Shown here: positions 1 to 6,363 of the stretch, piece by piece | Layout of the letters: each line of letters opens with the position of its first letter | Position numbering within the stretch: the stretch's first letter is position 1 | Source: Gammaproteobacteria bacterium | Lineage (GTDB): Bacteria > Pseudomonadota > Gammaproteobacteria > DSM-19610 | Assembly (NCBI GenBank): GCA_030618475.1 | Contig: JAUXDG010000052.1 | Location: 1 to 13,393, forward strand | Length of the DNA stretch: 13,393 nt | Direction: 5' to 3' | Translations under genes and position numbers: made by a program | Notes under the pieces: model-generated | The model's input: only the letters and a program-made list of their open reading frames with translations | Told to the model about the DNA's origin: nothing | Databases searched by the model: none

Positions 1-388
1 CACGACCATTCGGGTGGTGTTGGACGAATTCGGTAGCAGTCACGAAACAGACCTGAGCCATAGCCTTATCCAGCATTCCCGCACCCCGGTAAACACAGAC
101 ACCGCCAATAAAATCATACGGGCAAAAGAGCAGACATTAAGACAGCTGATCGTCCAGTGCGAAAAAACAGCCCGGGCACGTGCTCCCGAAATACTGGCAT
201 CAGCACATCAGCGCTCAAAACAGACACTGAACAGGGAAATCAACCGGCTCAGGGCACTGCGACAGGTAAACCCCAACGTTCGTGATGAGGAGATCGATTT
301 TTTTGAACAGCAGCAGAAAATGCTGGGTCGGGCACTGGACTCAGCCAGCCTGCGTCTGGACGCAGTCAGGGTGATTGTTGCAACCTGA
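1..388 (+). CDS. rapA: RNA polymerase-associated ATPase RapA, C-terminal end (5' truncated by window)
   Basis: RapA (HepA) is a Swi2/Snf2-type ATPase that binds RNA polymerase core and helps recycle it after transcription. Only the last 128 codons are present, read in the frame beginning at base 2 and ending with TGA at 386-388. This is the C-terminal RapA-specific region, not the helicase core. What I recognise is the run of charged helices followed by a segment like 'RLRALRQVNPNVRDEEI' and the ending 'SLRLDAVRVIVAT', which closely match the E. coli RapA ending (RLEALRAVNPNIRDDEL ... WRLDALRLIVVT). No start exists inside the window; the in-frame GTG at 14 is internal. The next gene (csp) starts about 256 bp downstream and seems to have its own promoter. 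I found no convincing intrinsic terminator directly after the stop. Confidence 0.93.
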   Translation, partial: TTIRVVLDEFGSSHETDLSHSLIQHSRTPVNTDTANKIIRAKEQTLRQLIVQCEKTARARAPEILASAHQRSKQTLNREINRLRALRQVNPNVRDEEIDFFEQQQKMLGRALDSASLRLDAVRVIVAT

Positions 389-431
389 GCCGGACCGGGC
401 CCGCTACTGGCAACAATAAAAAACGGGGATT

Positions 432-462
432 TCGGTGTTTTTTTCCAGATTTGGTATATACT
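432..462 (+). promoter_or_regulatory. Candidate promoter of the cold shock gene
   Basis: An extended -10 element reads TG at 452-453, then G, then TATATA at 455-460 (an alternative register is TATACT at 457-462). No good -35 hexamer sits 16-18 bp upstream, so this would rely on the extended -10. A start of transcription near 467 would give a leader of about 178 nt before the csp ATG, similar to the roughly 160-nt leader known for E. coli cspA. It is followed at once by a short dyad (464-469 with 473-478). Confidence 0.35.
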
Positions 463-463
463 G

Positions 464-644
464 ACCGGCATAGCCGGTTGAATGGACAAAAACTTTCTAT
501 CACTACCACGACCGGCTAGATAAAAATTGGTTGCACGTTCTAATAGGTCTACTCAGAAGCTCCAAGCGGTAACTCCTGTACATTACCTTTAATGATCGGC
601 AATTGAATACGCGTTATTAATTTATTACTAGAGGTTTTTACACT
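464..644 (+). promoter_or_regulatory. Long 5' leader of the cold shock gene (possible thermosensing UTR)
   Basis: About 180 nt separate the candidate promoter from the csp start codon and contain no credible ORF. The leader opens with a 6-bp perfect hairpin (464-469/473-478, 3-nt loop) and ends AT-rich, with a Shine-Dalgarno AGAGG at 630-634 ten bases before ATG. The stretch around 577-592 (tgtacattacctttaa) resembles, from memory, a segment of the E. coli cspA leader (tgcacattcctttaa), and the end 'tacactatg' is shared. In E. coli this leader refolds with temperature to control translation; that this one does so is an inference. Confidence 0.4.
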
Positions 645-848
645 ATGGTTACAGGTACCGTTAAGTGGTTTAACGAATCCAAAGGTTTTGGTTTTATTGC
701 TCCTTCCGATGGCAGCGCCGATGTGTTTGTACATTTTTCTGCCATTCAAGGCGACGGCTTCAAAACGCTGGTTGAAGGTCAGACGGTAGAATTCGAGGTG
801 GAACAAGGGCCAAAAGGTCTGCAGGCTGCCAAAGTCATGCCGCAATAA
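645..848 (+). CDS. CspA-family cold shock protein
   Basis: This 67-residue single cold-shock domain is a five-stranded OB fold that binds single-stranded RNA and DNA and acts as an RNA chaperone in the cytoplasm. The RNP1 motif KGFGFI is at residues 13-18 and RNP2 VFVHF at 27-31, with the usual aromatic residues present, and the length is that of the family (65-70 aa). The start is supported by AGAGG at 630-634 and by the family-typical opening 'MVTGTVKWFN'. The gene appears monocistronic: it has its own long leader and a strong terminator 22 bases after the stop. Whether it is cold-induced or constitutive (CspA, CspD, CspE or CspC type) cannot be told from the protein, though the long leader favours post-transcriptional control. 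I give no gene letter because paralogues are hard to distinguish. Confidence 0.97.
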   Translation: MVTGTVKWFNESKGFGFIAPSDGSADVFVHFSAIQGDGFKTLVEGQTVEFEVEQGPKGLQAAKVMPQ

Positions 849-870
849 GCATTTTCCCAGGCCGCGCAAT

Positions 871-905
871 TATAAAGAACCCCGCAGAGTGCGGGGTTCT
901 TTATA
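871..905 (+). terminator. Rho-independent terminator of the cold shock gene, probably bidirectional
   Basis: A perfect inverted repeat: left arm 871-886, 3-nt loop gag at 887-889, right arm 890-905. The core is accccgca/tgcggggt, flanked by A-rich and T-rich ends (tataaaga and tctttata) that are themselves complementary, so the same hairpin could work on either strand. It lies 22 bases after the csp stop and insulates arfB from csp transcription. Confidence 0.9.
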
Positions 906-915
906 TTCAGCCGCC

Positions 916-948
916 TTGACGCTGGGAAATGCCCCACAGTGATAGCAT
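916..948 (+). promoter_or_regulatory. Weak candidate promoter for arfB-yaeQ
   Basis: An extended -10-like TGA-TAGCAT lies at 940-948, overlapping the 8-bp palindrome agcatgct (944-951). A TTGACG at 916-921 looks like a -35, but the spacing to TAGCAT is 21 bp, which is too long, so the two may not work together. It is placed between the csp terminator and the arfB start, where a promoter is needed. Transcription would begin near 955, leaving about 20 nt of leader. Confidence 0.3.
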
Positions 949-976
949 GCTGTATTCCCATTAACCACCGCCTTCC

Positions 977-1390
977 ATGCTAAACATCTCCAATAAGCTC
1001 ACTATCCCTGACAACGAGATCGAGATCAGTGCCATTCGCGCCCAGGGCGCAGGGGGCCAGAACGTCAATAAAGTCTCATCCGCAGTACATCTGCGCTTTG
1101 ACATCAACGCCTCATCCCTGCCGGCGTTCTACAAGCAGCGATTATTATCAACGCAGGATCAACGCATTAACAAAGCGGGTGTAATCGTAATCAAGGCCCG
1201 GCAATACCGTAACCGGGAGCAAAACAAGCAGGAAGCACTGAACCGACTGAAAGAACTGATTACCAGTGTGACGCTCAGCCGTAAAAAGCGTGTAGCCACC
1301 AAACCAAGCCGCAGCTCGCAGCAAAAGCGCCTCGACCGCAAAAGTAAACAGGGCCGCAACAAGGCCCTGCGCCGGAAAGTATTTGACTGA
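977..1390 (+). CDS. arfB: Alternative ribosome-rescue factor ArfB (peptidyl-tRNA hydrolase, YaeJ)
   Basis: ArfB enters stalled ribosomes that lack mRNA in the A-site entry channel and hydrolyses the peptidyl-tRNA, releasing the nascent chain without a stop codon. The 137-residue protein has the release-factor GGQ motif at residues 26-28 within 'IRAQGAGGQNVNK', and a long basic C-terminal tail (from about residue 100) rich in K and R. That tail is the part that inserts into the empty mRNA channel in E. coli ArfB (140 aa). Length and order match the family; it is too short for RF1 or RF2 and lacks codon-recognition domains. No strong Shine-Dalgarno sequence precedes ATG 977, but the start agrees with family length. 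The stop TGA at 1388-1390 shares its A with the ATG of yaeQ, implying co-transcription and translational coupling. Confidence 0.95.
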   Translation: MLNISNKLTIPDNEIEISAIRAQGAGGQNVNKVSSAVHLRFDINASSLPAFYKQRLLSTQDQRINKAGVIVIKARQYRNREQNKQEALNRLKELITSVTLSRKKRVATKPSRSSQQKRLDRKSKQGRNKALRRKVFD

Positions 1391-1932
1391 TGGCCCTTAA
1401 CGCCACTGTTTTCAAGACCGAGCTTCAGATCACCGATATGGACCGTCACTATTACCAGGCCCATACGCTTACCATCGCCCGGCACCCTTCCGAAACCGAC
1501 GAGCGCATGATGGTGCGGTTACTGGCATTTGCCTTGCACGCCGACGAAAAACTGGCATTTGCCCGGGGATTGAGCAGCGACGATGAACCGGATCTCTGGC
1601 AGAAAAACCTGGGCGATGAAATCGAAATCTGGATCGATCTCGGCCAGATTGACGAAAAACGTATTCGCAAAGCCTGCGCTCGCGCCAGCCAGGTGTACAT
1701 TTATACCTATCGAGGCCGTAGCGCCAGGGTCTGGTGGGAGAAAATCTGCGACAAACTTGAACGTTTCAGCAATCTGAACGTCATCCACTTGCCCGACGAT
1801 GTCAGTCAATCAATGGCGAAAATGGTCCGACGCACCATGCAGCTGCAATGCACCATTCAGGATGGGGAGGCCTGGCTGACTGACGGCAACGAAATCGTGC
1901 GGGTAGCGCCACAGAGATGGAAACAGTCCTGA
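1390..1932 (+). CDS. yaeQ: YaeQ family protein
   Basis: The 180-residue protein matches the YaeQ family along its full length (E. coli YaeQ is 181 aa): the opening 'MALNATVFK', the block 'ARHPSETDERMMVRLLAFAL', then DDEPDLW, the centre 'IWIDLGQIDEKRIRKA', and a C-terminal 'MQLQCTIQDGEAWL'. YaeQ structures have a PD-(D/E)XK nuclease-like fold; the acidic ExW and Q/D positions in the centre are consistent with that, but the biochemical role is not well settled. Older work linked it to suppression of RfaH loss, and I would not assign that function here. The start codon overlaps the arfB stop by one base. In E. coli yaeQ lies just upstream of arfB; here the order is reversed but the pairing persists. 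Confidence 0.95.
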   Translation: MALNATVFKTELQITDMDRHYYQAHTLTIARHPSETDERMMVRLLAFALHADEKLAFARGLSSDDEPDLWQKNLGDEIEIWIDLGQIDEKRIRKACARASQVYIYTYRGRSARVWWEKICDKLERFSNLNVIHLPDDVSQSMAKMVRRTMQLQCTIQDGEAWLTDGNEIVRVAPQRWKQS

Positions 1933-1962
1933 ACAAACATGCCTGATTTTCAGGGTTAAGCA

Positions 1963-1991
1963 TTGCTTCTCATTCTAACGGAATTTATTCT
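1963..1991 (+). promoter_or_regulatory. Candidate sigma-70 promoter for the small ORF and yihY-like gene
   Basis: TTGCTT at 1963-1968 and TATTCT at 1986-1991 are separated by 17 bp, each matching four of six consensus positions. It lies in the 96-bp AT-rich gap after yaeQ and would start transcription near 1998, about 30 bases before the ATG at 2029. Read from sequence only. Confidence 0.4.
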
Positions 1992-2028
1992 CTGATTTCG
2001 GCTTTGATTTAATCAACTGGAGAACAGT

Positions 2029-2253
2029 ATGAGTGACACACTCATGATTTTACCCGCCAGGGATCGCACGACCATCCGCCTTGTGCGTGTACCGGACGAA
2101 TTCGAAAAGCAGGAGGCATTCCGTCACGTAACGGGCCTCGTCGCGAGCATAGAAGAAGACAAGCCCGACTATCAATGGGAGGATATCGCCGCACTACTGG
2201 AAGACCACGGATTCGAGCCCGTCGAGTTTATCCTTGGACCTGCACTGGATTGA
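2029..2253 (+). CDS. Small acidic hypothetical protein (74 aa)
   Basis: I do not recognise a named family. The product is short, soluble and acidic, with no signal peptide or membrane segment. It has an N-terminal hydrophobic/basic strand-like part (residues 1-22, including RDRTTIRLVRVP), then a helical acidic region, and ends in 'ALLEDHGFEPVEFILGPALD', which suggests a small alpha/beta fold. It is a likely real gene: ATG 2029 follows a GGAG Shine-Dalgarno sequence at 2020-2023 by five bases, a promoter candidate sits just upstream, and the reading frame is the only open one with sensible composition here. Its stop is 18 bases before the GTG of the YihY-type membrane protein, so the two are probably co-transcribed. 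No function is assigned. Confidence 0.75.
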   Translation: MSDTLMILPARDRTTIRLVRVPDEFEKQEAFRHVTGLVASIEEDKPDYQWEDIAALLEDHGFEPVEFILGPALD

Positions 2254-2271
2254 TCGGAGCGCATAGTCCTG

Positions 2272-3156
2272 GTGCCCTCCAGCCGCGTACAATTTGTGCT
2301 CGACAATCCGTGGCGGTTTACCCGATTGGTCATATCCGGATTCCGGGCCAATCAGGGGCTGCTGCTGGCTGGAGCGGTCGCCTATTACACCCTGTTGTCC
2401 ATGGTACCGATGCTCGCGCTTATCCTGGTGCTACTCTCGCAAATCCAGGAGCCCCGCGAACTGCTCGATACGCTGCATGATTACCTGGCATTAATCGCTC
2501 CCGGGCAGGTCGATGTTCTGATCAACCAGATCAGTCTGTTCCTGGAAAACTGGAAAGTGGTCGGCGTGGTGGGACTGATGATCCTGCTGTTCTTCAGTTC
2601 GCTGGCATTCACCGTGCTGGAAAATGCCATGTCGGTCATCTTCTTTCACCGTGTAGCGATCAAGCGCCGGCATTTTCTGATGTCAGCGATCATCCCCTAT
2701 TTTTTCATACTGCTGCTGGCCGCCGGCTTACTGCTGGTCAGTGCTGTCAGTGGCAGCCTGCACGCGCTGGATGCCAGCTCTATCACGTTGATGGGGCACG
2801 TCTGGTCACTCAGCGGAGCAGAGAAGACGCTGATTTACCTGCTGGGCATTATCGGTGAGACCCTGTTGCTCACCTCACTCTACCTGGTTATGCCGGTGGG
2901 CCGGCTGGAACTGCGTCATGCGCTGATCGGGGGAATCACAGCGGTTGTACTGTGGGAGATCACCCGTCAGTTTCTCATCTGGTATTTCTCGACCCTGTCG
3001 CTGGTGAATGTGGTATACGGCACTTTTGCAACTGCAATCATCATTCTCATCACCCTGGAAGTGGCGGCAACAATCCTGCTCATCGGCGCCCAGGTTATCG
3101 CCGAATACGAACGTATCGGCACTGCACCCGGCGCTCCTCATGGGCTGCAGACCTGA
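2272..3156 (+). CDS. YihY/BrkB-family inner membrane protein
   Basis: A 294-residue polytopic membrane protein of the YihY/UPF0761 (formerly 'ribonuclease BN'/virulence factor BrkB) family. About six transmembrane segments can be seen, near residues 30-55, 95-118, 139-162, 184-207, 216-240 and 248-277. The family signatures are present: 'GAVAYYTLLSMVPML' at 34-48 in the first segment and 'VYGTFATAIIIL' near 248-259 in the last. The RNase BN label for this family is a historical misassignment; that activity belongs to an RNase Z-type protein, and the true role is unclear (transport has been proposed). The start is GTG 2272, 12 bases after GGAG at 2256-2259. Length is normal (E. coli YihY is 290 aa). 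The gene follows the 74-aa ORF by 18 bases and converges on yeaD with 21 bp between stops. Confidence 0.93.
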   Translation: MPSSRVQFVLDNPWRFTRLVISGFRANQGLLLAGAVAYYTLLSMVPMLALILVLLSQIQEPRELLDTLHDYLALIAPGQVDVLINQISLFLENWKVVGVVGLMILLFFSSLAFTVLENAMSVIFFHRVAIKRRHFLMSAIIPYFFILLLAAGLLLVSAVSGSLHALDASSITLMGHVWSLSGAEKTLIYLLGIIGETLLLTSLYLVMPVGRLELRHALIGGITAVVLWEITRQFLIWYFSTLSLVNVVYGTFATAIIILITLEVAATILLIGAQVIAEYERIGTAPGAPHGLQT

Positions 3157-3177
3157 CAGGCCGTTCAACTGCGGAAT

Positions 3178-4092
3178 CTAGGCTAATGTCTCCAGCTGAT
3201 AACTCACCCACAAGTGGTGTTCATCGCCTGGGGCAATGGTTACCACATCATCGGCAGCGTTGGTGCTCTCGACGCACACCATATTCAGATAGCCATTCTC
3301 ACCCATGTCCCCCATTCTTTCAGCCTTTTCCAGCCAGGGGTTCCAGACCACTGTCGAGCGGCTGCCCCGCTTGCCGATACGGATTCGTCGTTGCATCCCC
3401 GCATCGTTAATCAGGCAATCGGCGCTGGCATCCAGATAGATACGGTCGGTCTCCGCATTAAACGTCACCGGCCCGGACTGTTGCTTGCGCTTGTCACTGT
3501 CCAGCTTATCGATATACGTGCACCCATCGAGACCATCGACCGCAATGTGGCGGACGTCACTCACCGCAAAGTAGGTGTGTAGTGCGTCGCCGATGGTGAT
3601 AGATTCAGGTCCCGTGTTTCGGGTTATCAGATCGAGTTCCAGTGTTGCACCCACCTTTATACCAAGCTCAAGTTCCGATGTGTGCGGCCAAAACACATTC
3701 GTGGCATCAGTTTGCATAACACGAAAAGCAACAAACGTGGCACCGTCTTCAATCGTTTTCGTTTCACAGACCTGCCACGGTACGCTGCGCGCAAAGCCAT
3801 GTGCAGGGTAAGAAGGGTGTGTTGCATGCGGTCCGAACCACGGCCAGCATACCGGCACCCCGCCACGGATCGACTGACCGGCTTTGAACCTGGCGTCCCG
3901 GGATAGCCAGATCACGGGCTGTTCACCACGCGGGATCCAGCTCAACAGATGTGCGCCTTGCAGGGCAATCGTCGCAACCGCCAGGCTATTGACTATCTCA
4001 ACAACCGCGAGCCCGCCGGGACCCTCACTGAAAGTCAGCTGATCGTCAATACCAAAATGTTCATTTAACACGGAAAGTTCGGTCATATTCAT
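3178..4092 (-). CDS. yeaD: D-hexose-6-phosphate mutarotase (glucose-6-phosphate 1-epimerase), YeaD-like
   Basis: This cytosolic enzyme interconverts alpha and beta anomers of glucose-6-phosphate and related sugar phosphates (EC 5.1.3.15), feeding glycolysis and the pentose phosphate pathway. The 304-residue protein has the galactose mutarotase-like beta-sandwich motifs of the YeaD branch: 'RGGVPVCWPWFGPH' (residues 76-89), 'AHGFAR' (97-102), 'GDALHTYFAVSDV' (168-180) and 'CVES' (273-276). His172 and Glu275 are the likely catalytic pair, and the arginines at 76 and 102 probably bind phosphate; these roles are inferred from family knowledge. The start is ATG 4092; a second ATG two codons in (4086) is possible, and neither has a strong Shine-Dalgarno sequence. 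The gene lies downstream of the HDOD gene on the same strand but is separated from it by 186 bp holding a dyad-rich element, so it probably has separate control. Confidence 0.93.
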   Translation of the reverse strand: MNMTELSVLNEHFGIDDQLTFSEGPGGLAVVEIVNSLAVATIALQGAHLLSWIPRGEQPVIWLSRDARFKAGQSIRGGVPVCWPWFGPHATHPSYPAHGFARSVPWQVCETKTIEDGATFVAFRVMQTDATNVFWPHTSELELGIKVGATLELDLITRNTGPESITIGDALHTYFAVSDVRHIAVDGLDGCTYIDKLDSDKRKQQSGPVTFNAETDRIYLDASADCLINDAGMQRRIRIGKRGSRSTVVWNPWLEKAERMGDMGENGYLNMVCVESTNAADDVVTIAPGDEHHLWVSYQLETLA

Positions 4093-4176
4093 GGTGCTTT
4101 ACCGAGGCGTGCGCAAGTTAACCGACACAAGCTTTCGAGACACGCTGTGCCCCAGGGCACCCTCTCTTGCTACGCA

Positions 4177-4229
4177 ATTCACCTTGTGAATACATCCCTG
4201 TACGCTCGACGGCCGCGTCCATGCGGCCG
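4177..4229. repeat. Intergenic dyad-rich element, probable dispersed extragenic repeat
   Basis: Two perfect hairpins sit 18 bp apart between yeaD and the HDOD gene: attcac/gtgaat (4177-4182 and 4186-4191, 3-nt loop) and cggccgc/gcggccg (4210-4216 and 4223-4229, loop gtccat). The surroundings (catccctgtacgctcgac ... gacggtccctc) look like a family of extragenic repeats I associate with halophilic and sulfur-oxidising gammaproteobacteria, but only one copy is in the window, so its dispersed nature is from memory. The GC-rich hairpin lacks a T-tract on either strand, so it is not a classical intrinsic terminator. It could still affect mRNA ends or insulate the two minus-strand genes. Confidence 0.5.
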
Positions 4230-4278
4230 ACGGTCCCTCAAGCCTATGTCGATTAACTTCCGTACTCATTAGTATGCC

Positions 4279-5508
4279 TCAGGCAGCCAGCAGGCTGACA
4301 ATCTCGCTGATCTCCTGCCTGGCTTCCTCGATCAGCTTGATCGGATCGATTTCAGCCAGATGGAGGCGCCTGAAAGCCGGCAGTTCGCTCAGCGGCGGGG
4401 CATCGATTTGCTTACCGCCCAGCATGACGCAATGGAGCTGAGCCACCTGCACGATGTCGCAATAGTCCGCTGCGTCCACCTCCCGCGTCCAGTCTTCGGC
4501 CTCTCGGGCTACAGTCACAAATTCAGGCTCAAACTCCCATTGTTCCAGCAGCATAGCCCCGACGGTGTTACCCAGCTCATTGATCACCTGCTCCAGTAGT
4601 TCCGCATCCTGATTAAGCTCGTTACGACGATCCGCCAGGATCAACAGGGGCAGCACACCGATATCATGCATAAGACCGGCCAGAAATGCCCGCTCTGCAT
4701 CAAACCCCGGCAAGCGTGCCGCCAAGGCATGAGAAATCGCCCCGACCCGAATGCTGTGCCGGTAATACCTGTTCATCCGTTTGTGGAGCAATTTGCTTTT
4801 CGGGGCATACAGATTCTTCAAAACGACGCTCATGACGATGGCGCGGGTGGCTTGCAGCCCGATCCGCGTAATGGCGTTTTGCACCGACTCCACCTGGCTG
4901 ACGCCGGCATACATCGCACTGTTGGCCACCTGGACAATGCGGGCAGCGATGACCGGATCGGCCTGCACCGTGGTAGCGATCTGACGGAAATCCGCGTCCT
5001 GGCTCTGTACCGCACCGCTGATTTTCAGGGCCACCTCGGGCATGCTGGGCAGGTCAACTTCCTGGTGGTGAAAAGCCTGGCGAATCTCCTCTACCAGATC
5101 TGGCTGCTGATCCGTCGAACTGTACTCTTCGACGTCGATTCCATCGCTTTGTTCTGGTCGTATGGTTGAAGCATAACGCCCAAACGTGGCTTCATCCAGT
5201 GTCAGCAGGCGGGCCGCCTCGACACAGCGTGCTTCCAGTCCCCGGGTGTGAATACGAAACACCGGTAACAGCGCACGTTCAGTCCCCGCCTTAACGGTCT
5301 GCATGGTCCTGCCGTCCGCCACCAGTTCCACCTCACCTTCGATCAGATACACATGGCGGTCGAGGCATTTCCCGGCTTGCAGCGTCTTTCCTTTTTTCAG
5401 CTTTTCAAGCCTGGCATCCCGTGCAAGATCGAGCAAGGCCACGTCTCCCAGATCATCCAGATCACGCAGTTTCAACAACACTTCCATTACATCGGGAGAT
5501 ACTTTCAT
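4279..5508 (-). CDS. HDOD-domain signalling protein with cyclic-nucleotide-binding-like N-terminus
   Basis: A 409-residue soluble regulator. Residues about 10-105 resemble a cyclic nucleotide-binding beta-roll (pattern 'LKKGKTLQAG...HVYLIEGEVEL...AGTERALLPV'), but the phosphate-binding cassette with its Gly-Glu and Arg-Ser residues is not evident, so cAMP or cGMP binding is doubtful. A polar linker follows, then an HDOD domain from about residue 145 to 345, starting at 'DLPSMPEVALKI'. HDOD domains are HD-superfamily relatives usually without phosphohydrolase activity; here an HD pair is kept in 'LMHDIG' (His281-Asp282). Family members act in signalling, motility, competence or cell-cycle control, and no specific role can be given. 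I chose ATG 5508 because GAGG lies five to eight bases upstream; a GTG at 5526 would put that ribosome-binding site inside the gene. It is divergent from the gene at 5670. Confidence 0.9.
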   Translation of the reverse strand: MKVSPDVMEVLLKLRDLDDLGDVALLDLARDARLEKLKKGKTLQAGKCLDRHVYLIEGEVELVADGRTMQTVKAGTERALLPVFRIHTRGLEARCVEAARLLTLDEATFGRYASTIRPEQSDGIDVEEYSSTDQQPDLVEEIRQAFHHQEVDLPSMPEVALKISGAVQSQDADFRQIATTVQADPVIAARIVQVANSAMYAGVSQVESVQNAITRIGLQATRAIVMSVVLKNLYAPKSKLLHKRMNRYYRHSIRVGAISHALAARLPGFDAERAFLAGLMHDIGVLPLLILADRRNELNQDAELLEQVINELGNTVGAMLLEQWEFEPEFVTVAREAEDWTREVDAADYCDIVQVAQLHCVMLGGKQIDAPPLSELPAFRRLHLAEIDPIKLIEEARQEISEIVSLLAA

Positions 5509-5669
5509 GACCCACCTCGGAACCACACCACGCTGTCATCAGCCAGCCAGTCAAGGCCGTAACAATCCAGACTATAGAGAATAATGGCCACCAGGGCACA
5601 TTTTTCGTCTTTTCTTACAGCGGCTCCTTGCTTTAATATCAACAAATCCCTATCCGGCACCCATCCACC

Positions 5670-6323
5670 ATGACAAAACTTTTCTCATTACTGGTTTTCC
5701 TTGCTCTTATAGTCGCAGCCTTTCTCTACCTGAAACCGGCCGGCGACTATTCCTCGCAGACCATCAAGGGATTGCCATGGCAGATTGAATTGCTGCCGGA
5801 TGGTACCAGCAGGGTATTTGGTGTCACGCTTGGGCAAAGTACGCTCGGTGAGGCGCGCGAGCAACTCGGCGACGACATGGAGCTGGCAATAATCGTCGTT
5901 GCGGCCGATGACCACGGCCTGGAAATGTTTTACAGCCACTATACTGCCGGTGTATTTTCCGGAAAACTCATTGTTGCCGCAGACATGGGTCCGGACACGC
6001 TGGAGCAGTTGCTTGACCGTGCCGTCAAGGCTGAGTACATGGAAAGCGGTGCCCGGAAATTCCGCCTGAACCCCGATGACCTGCCGCTCGCCTACCAGGC
6101 CGCTGTTAAAAGTATTACTTTCATTCCCGGCATTGCTCTAGACGAACAAACCGCGCTCAAACACTTTGGCACACCCGCCGAAACCGTCCGCCACAGCGAT
6201 CAGGTAGCCCACTTGCTCTACCCCGACAAGGGACTGGATCTCACCATCGATCAGAACGGCAAGGACATCCTGCAGTACGTGGCACCGCGTGAGTTTGCGA
6301 AATTGCGCGATCCATTGCTCTGA
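5670..6323 (+). CDS. Hypothetical membrane-anchored or secreted protein (217 aa)
   Basis: I do not recognise the family. The N-terminus (residues 1-21, 'MTKLFSLLVFLALIVAAFLY') is a short basic start plus a hydrophobic helix. It has no lipobox cysteine and no clear signal-peptidase site, so it is most likely a membrane anchor with the remaining ~195 residues in the periplasm. The exported part holds two similar-looking stretches, around residues 50-67 ('VFGVTLGQSTLGEAREQLG') and 149-164 ('FIPGIALDEQTALKHFG'). Each goes from a hydrophobic strand to a helix ending in a LG/FG turn, which may mean an internal duplication as in BamE/SmpA-like folds; this is an impression, not a match. Divergent from the HDOD gene (161 bp between starts) and convergent with yheS (40 bp between stops). 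The start ATG 5670 lacks a strong Shine-Dalgarno sequence. Confidence 0.8.
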   Translation: MTKLFSLLVFLALIVAAFLYLKPAGDYSSQTIKGLPWQIELLPDGTSRVFGVTLGQSTLGEAREQLGDDMELAIIVVAADDHGLEMFYSHYTAGVFSGKLIVAADMGPDTLEQLLDRAVKAEYMESGARKFRLNPDDLPLAYQAAVKSITFIPGIALDEQTALKHFGTPAETVRHSDQVAHLLYPDKGLDLTIDQNGKDILQYVAPREFAKLRDPLL

Positions 6324-6363
6324 TTGGTATTTCGGGTAATCGGCGTATTAATCGGGCAACCGG

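Noticed and set aside
374..417. Inverted repeat attgttgc/gcaacaat around the rapA stop
   Set aside because: The arms pair but enclose a 28-nt loop and are followed by A rather than T residues, so no terminator function is supported.
389..450. Possible intrinsic terminator after rapA (A-run, cggggatttcggtg, T-run)
   Set aside because: The A and T tracts pair, but the GC centre does not form a stem because of G-G mismatches; it is too weak to call a terminator.
2952..3410. Plus-strand ORF of 152 codons spanning the end of the yihY-like gene and yeaD
   Set aside because: Out-of-frame overlap of two strongly supported genes; His/Ser/Pro-rich composition typical of a shadow frame.
4666..5169. 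Plus-strand ORF of 167 codons inside the HDOD gene
   Set aside because: Antisense shadow of a clear HDOD/cNMP-like coding sequence; no domain or ribosome-binding site.
5509..5669. Divergent promoters between the HDOD gene and the 217-aa protein gene
   Set aside because: A TATAGT on the minus strand (near 5571-5576) and a TTTAAT or TAATAT on the plus strand (5632-5639) look like -10 boxes, but neither has an acceptable -35, so I did not list them as features.
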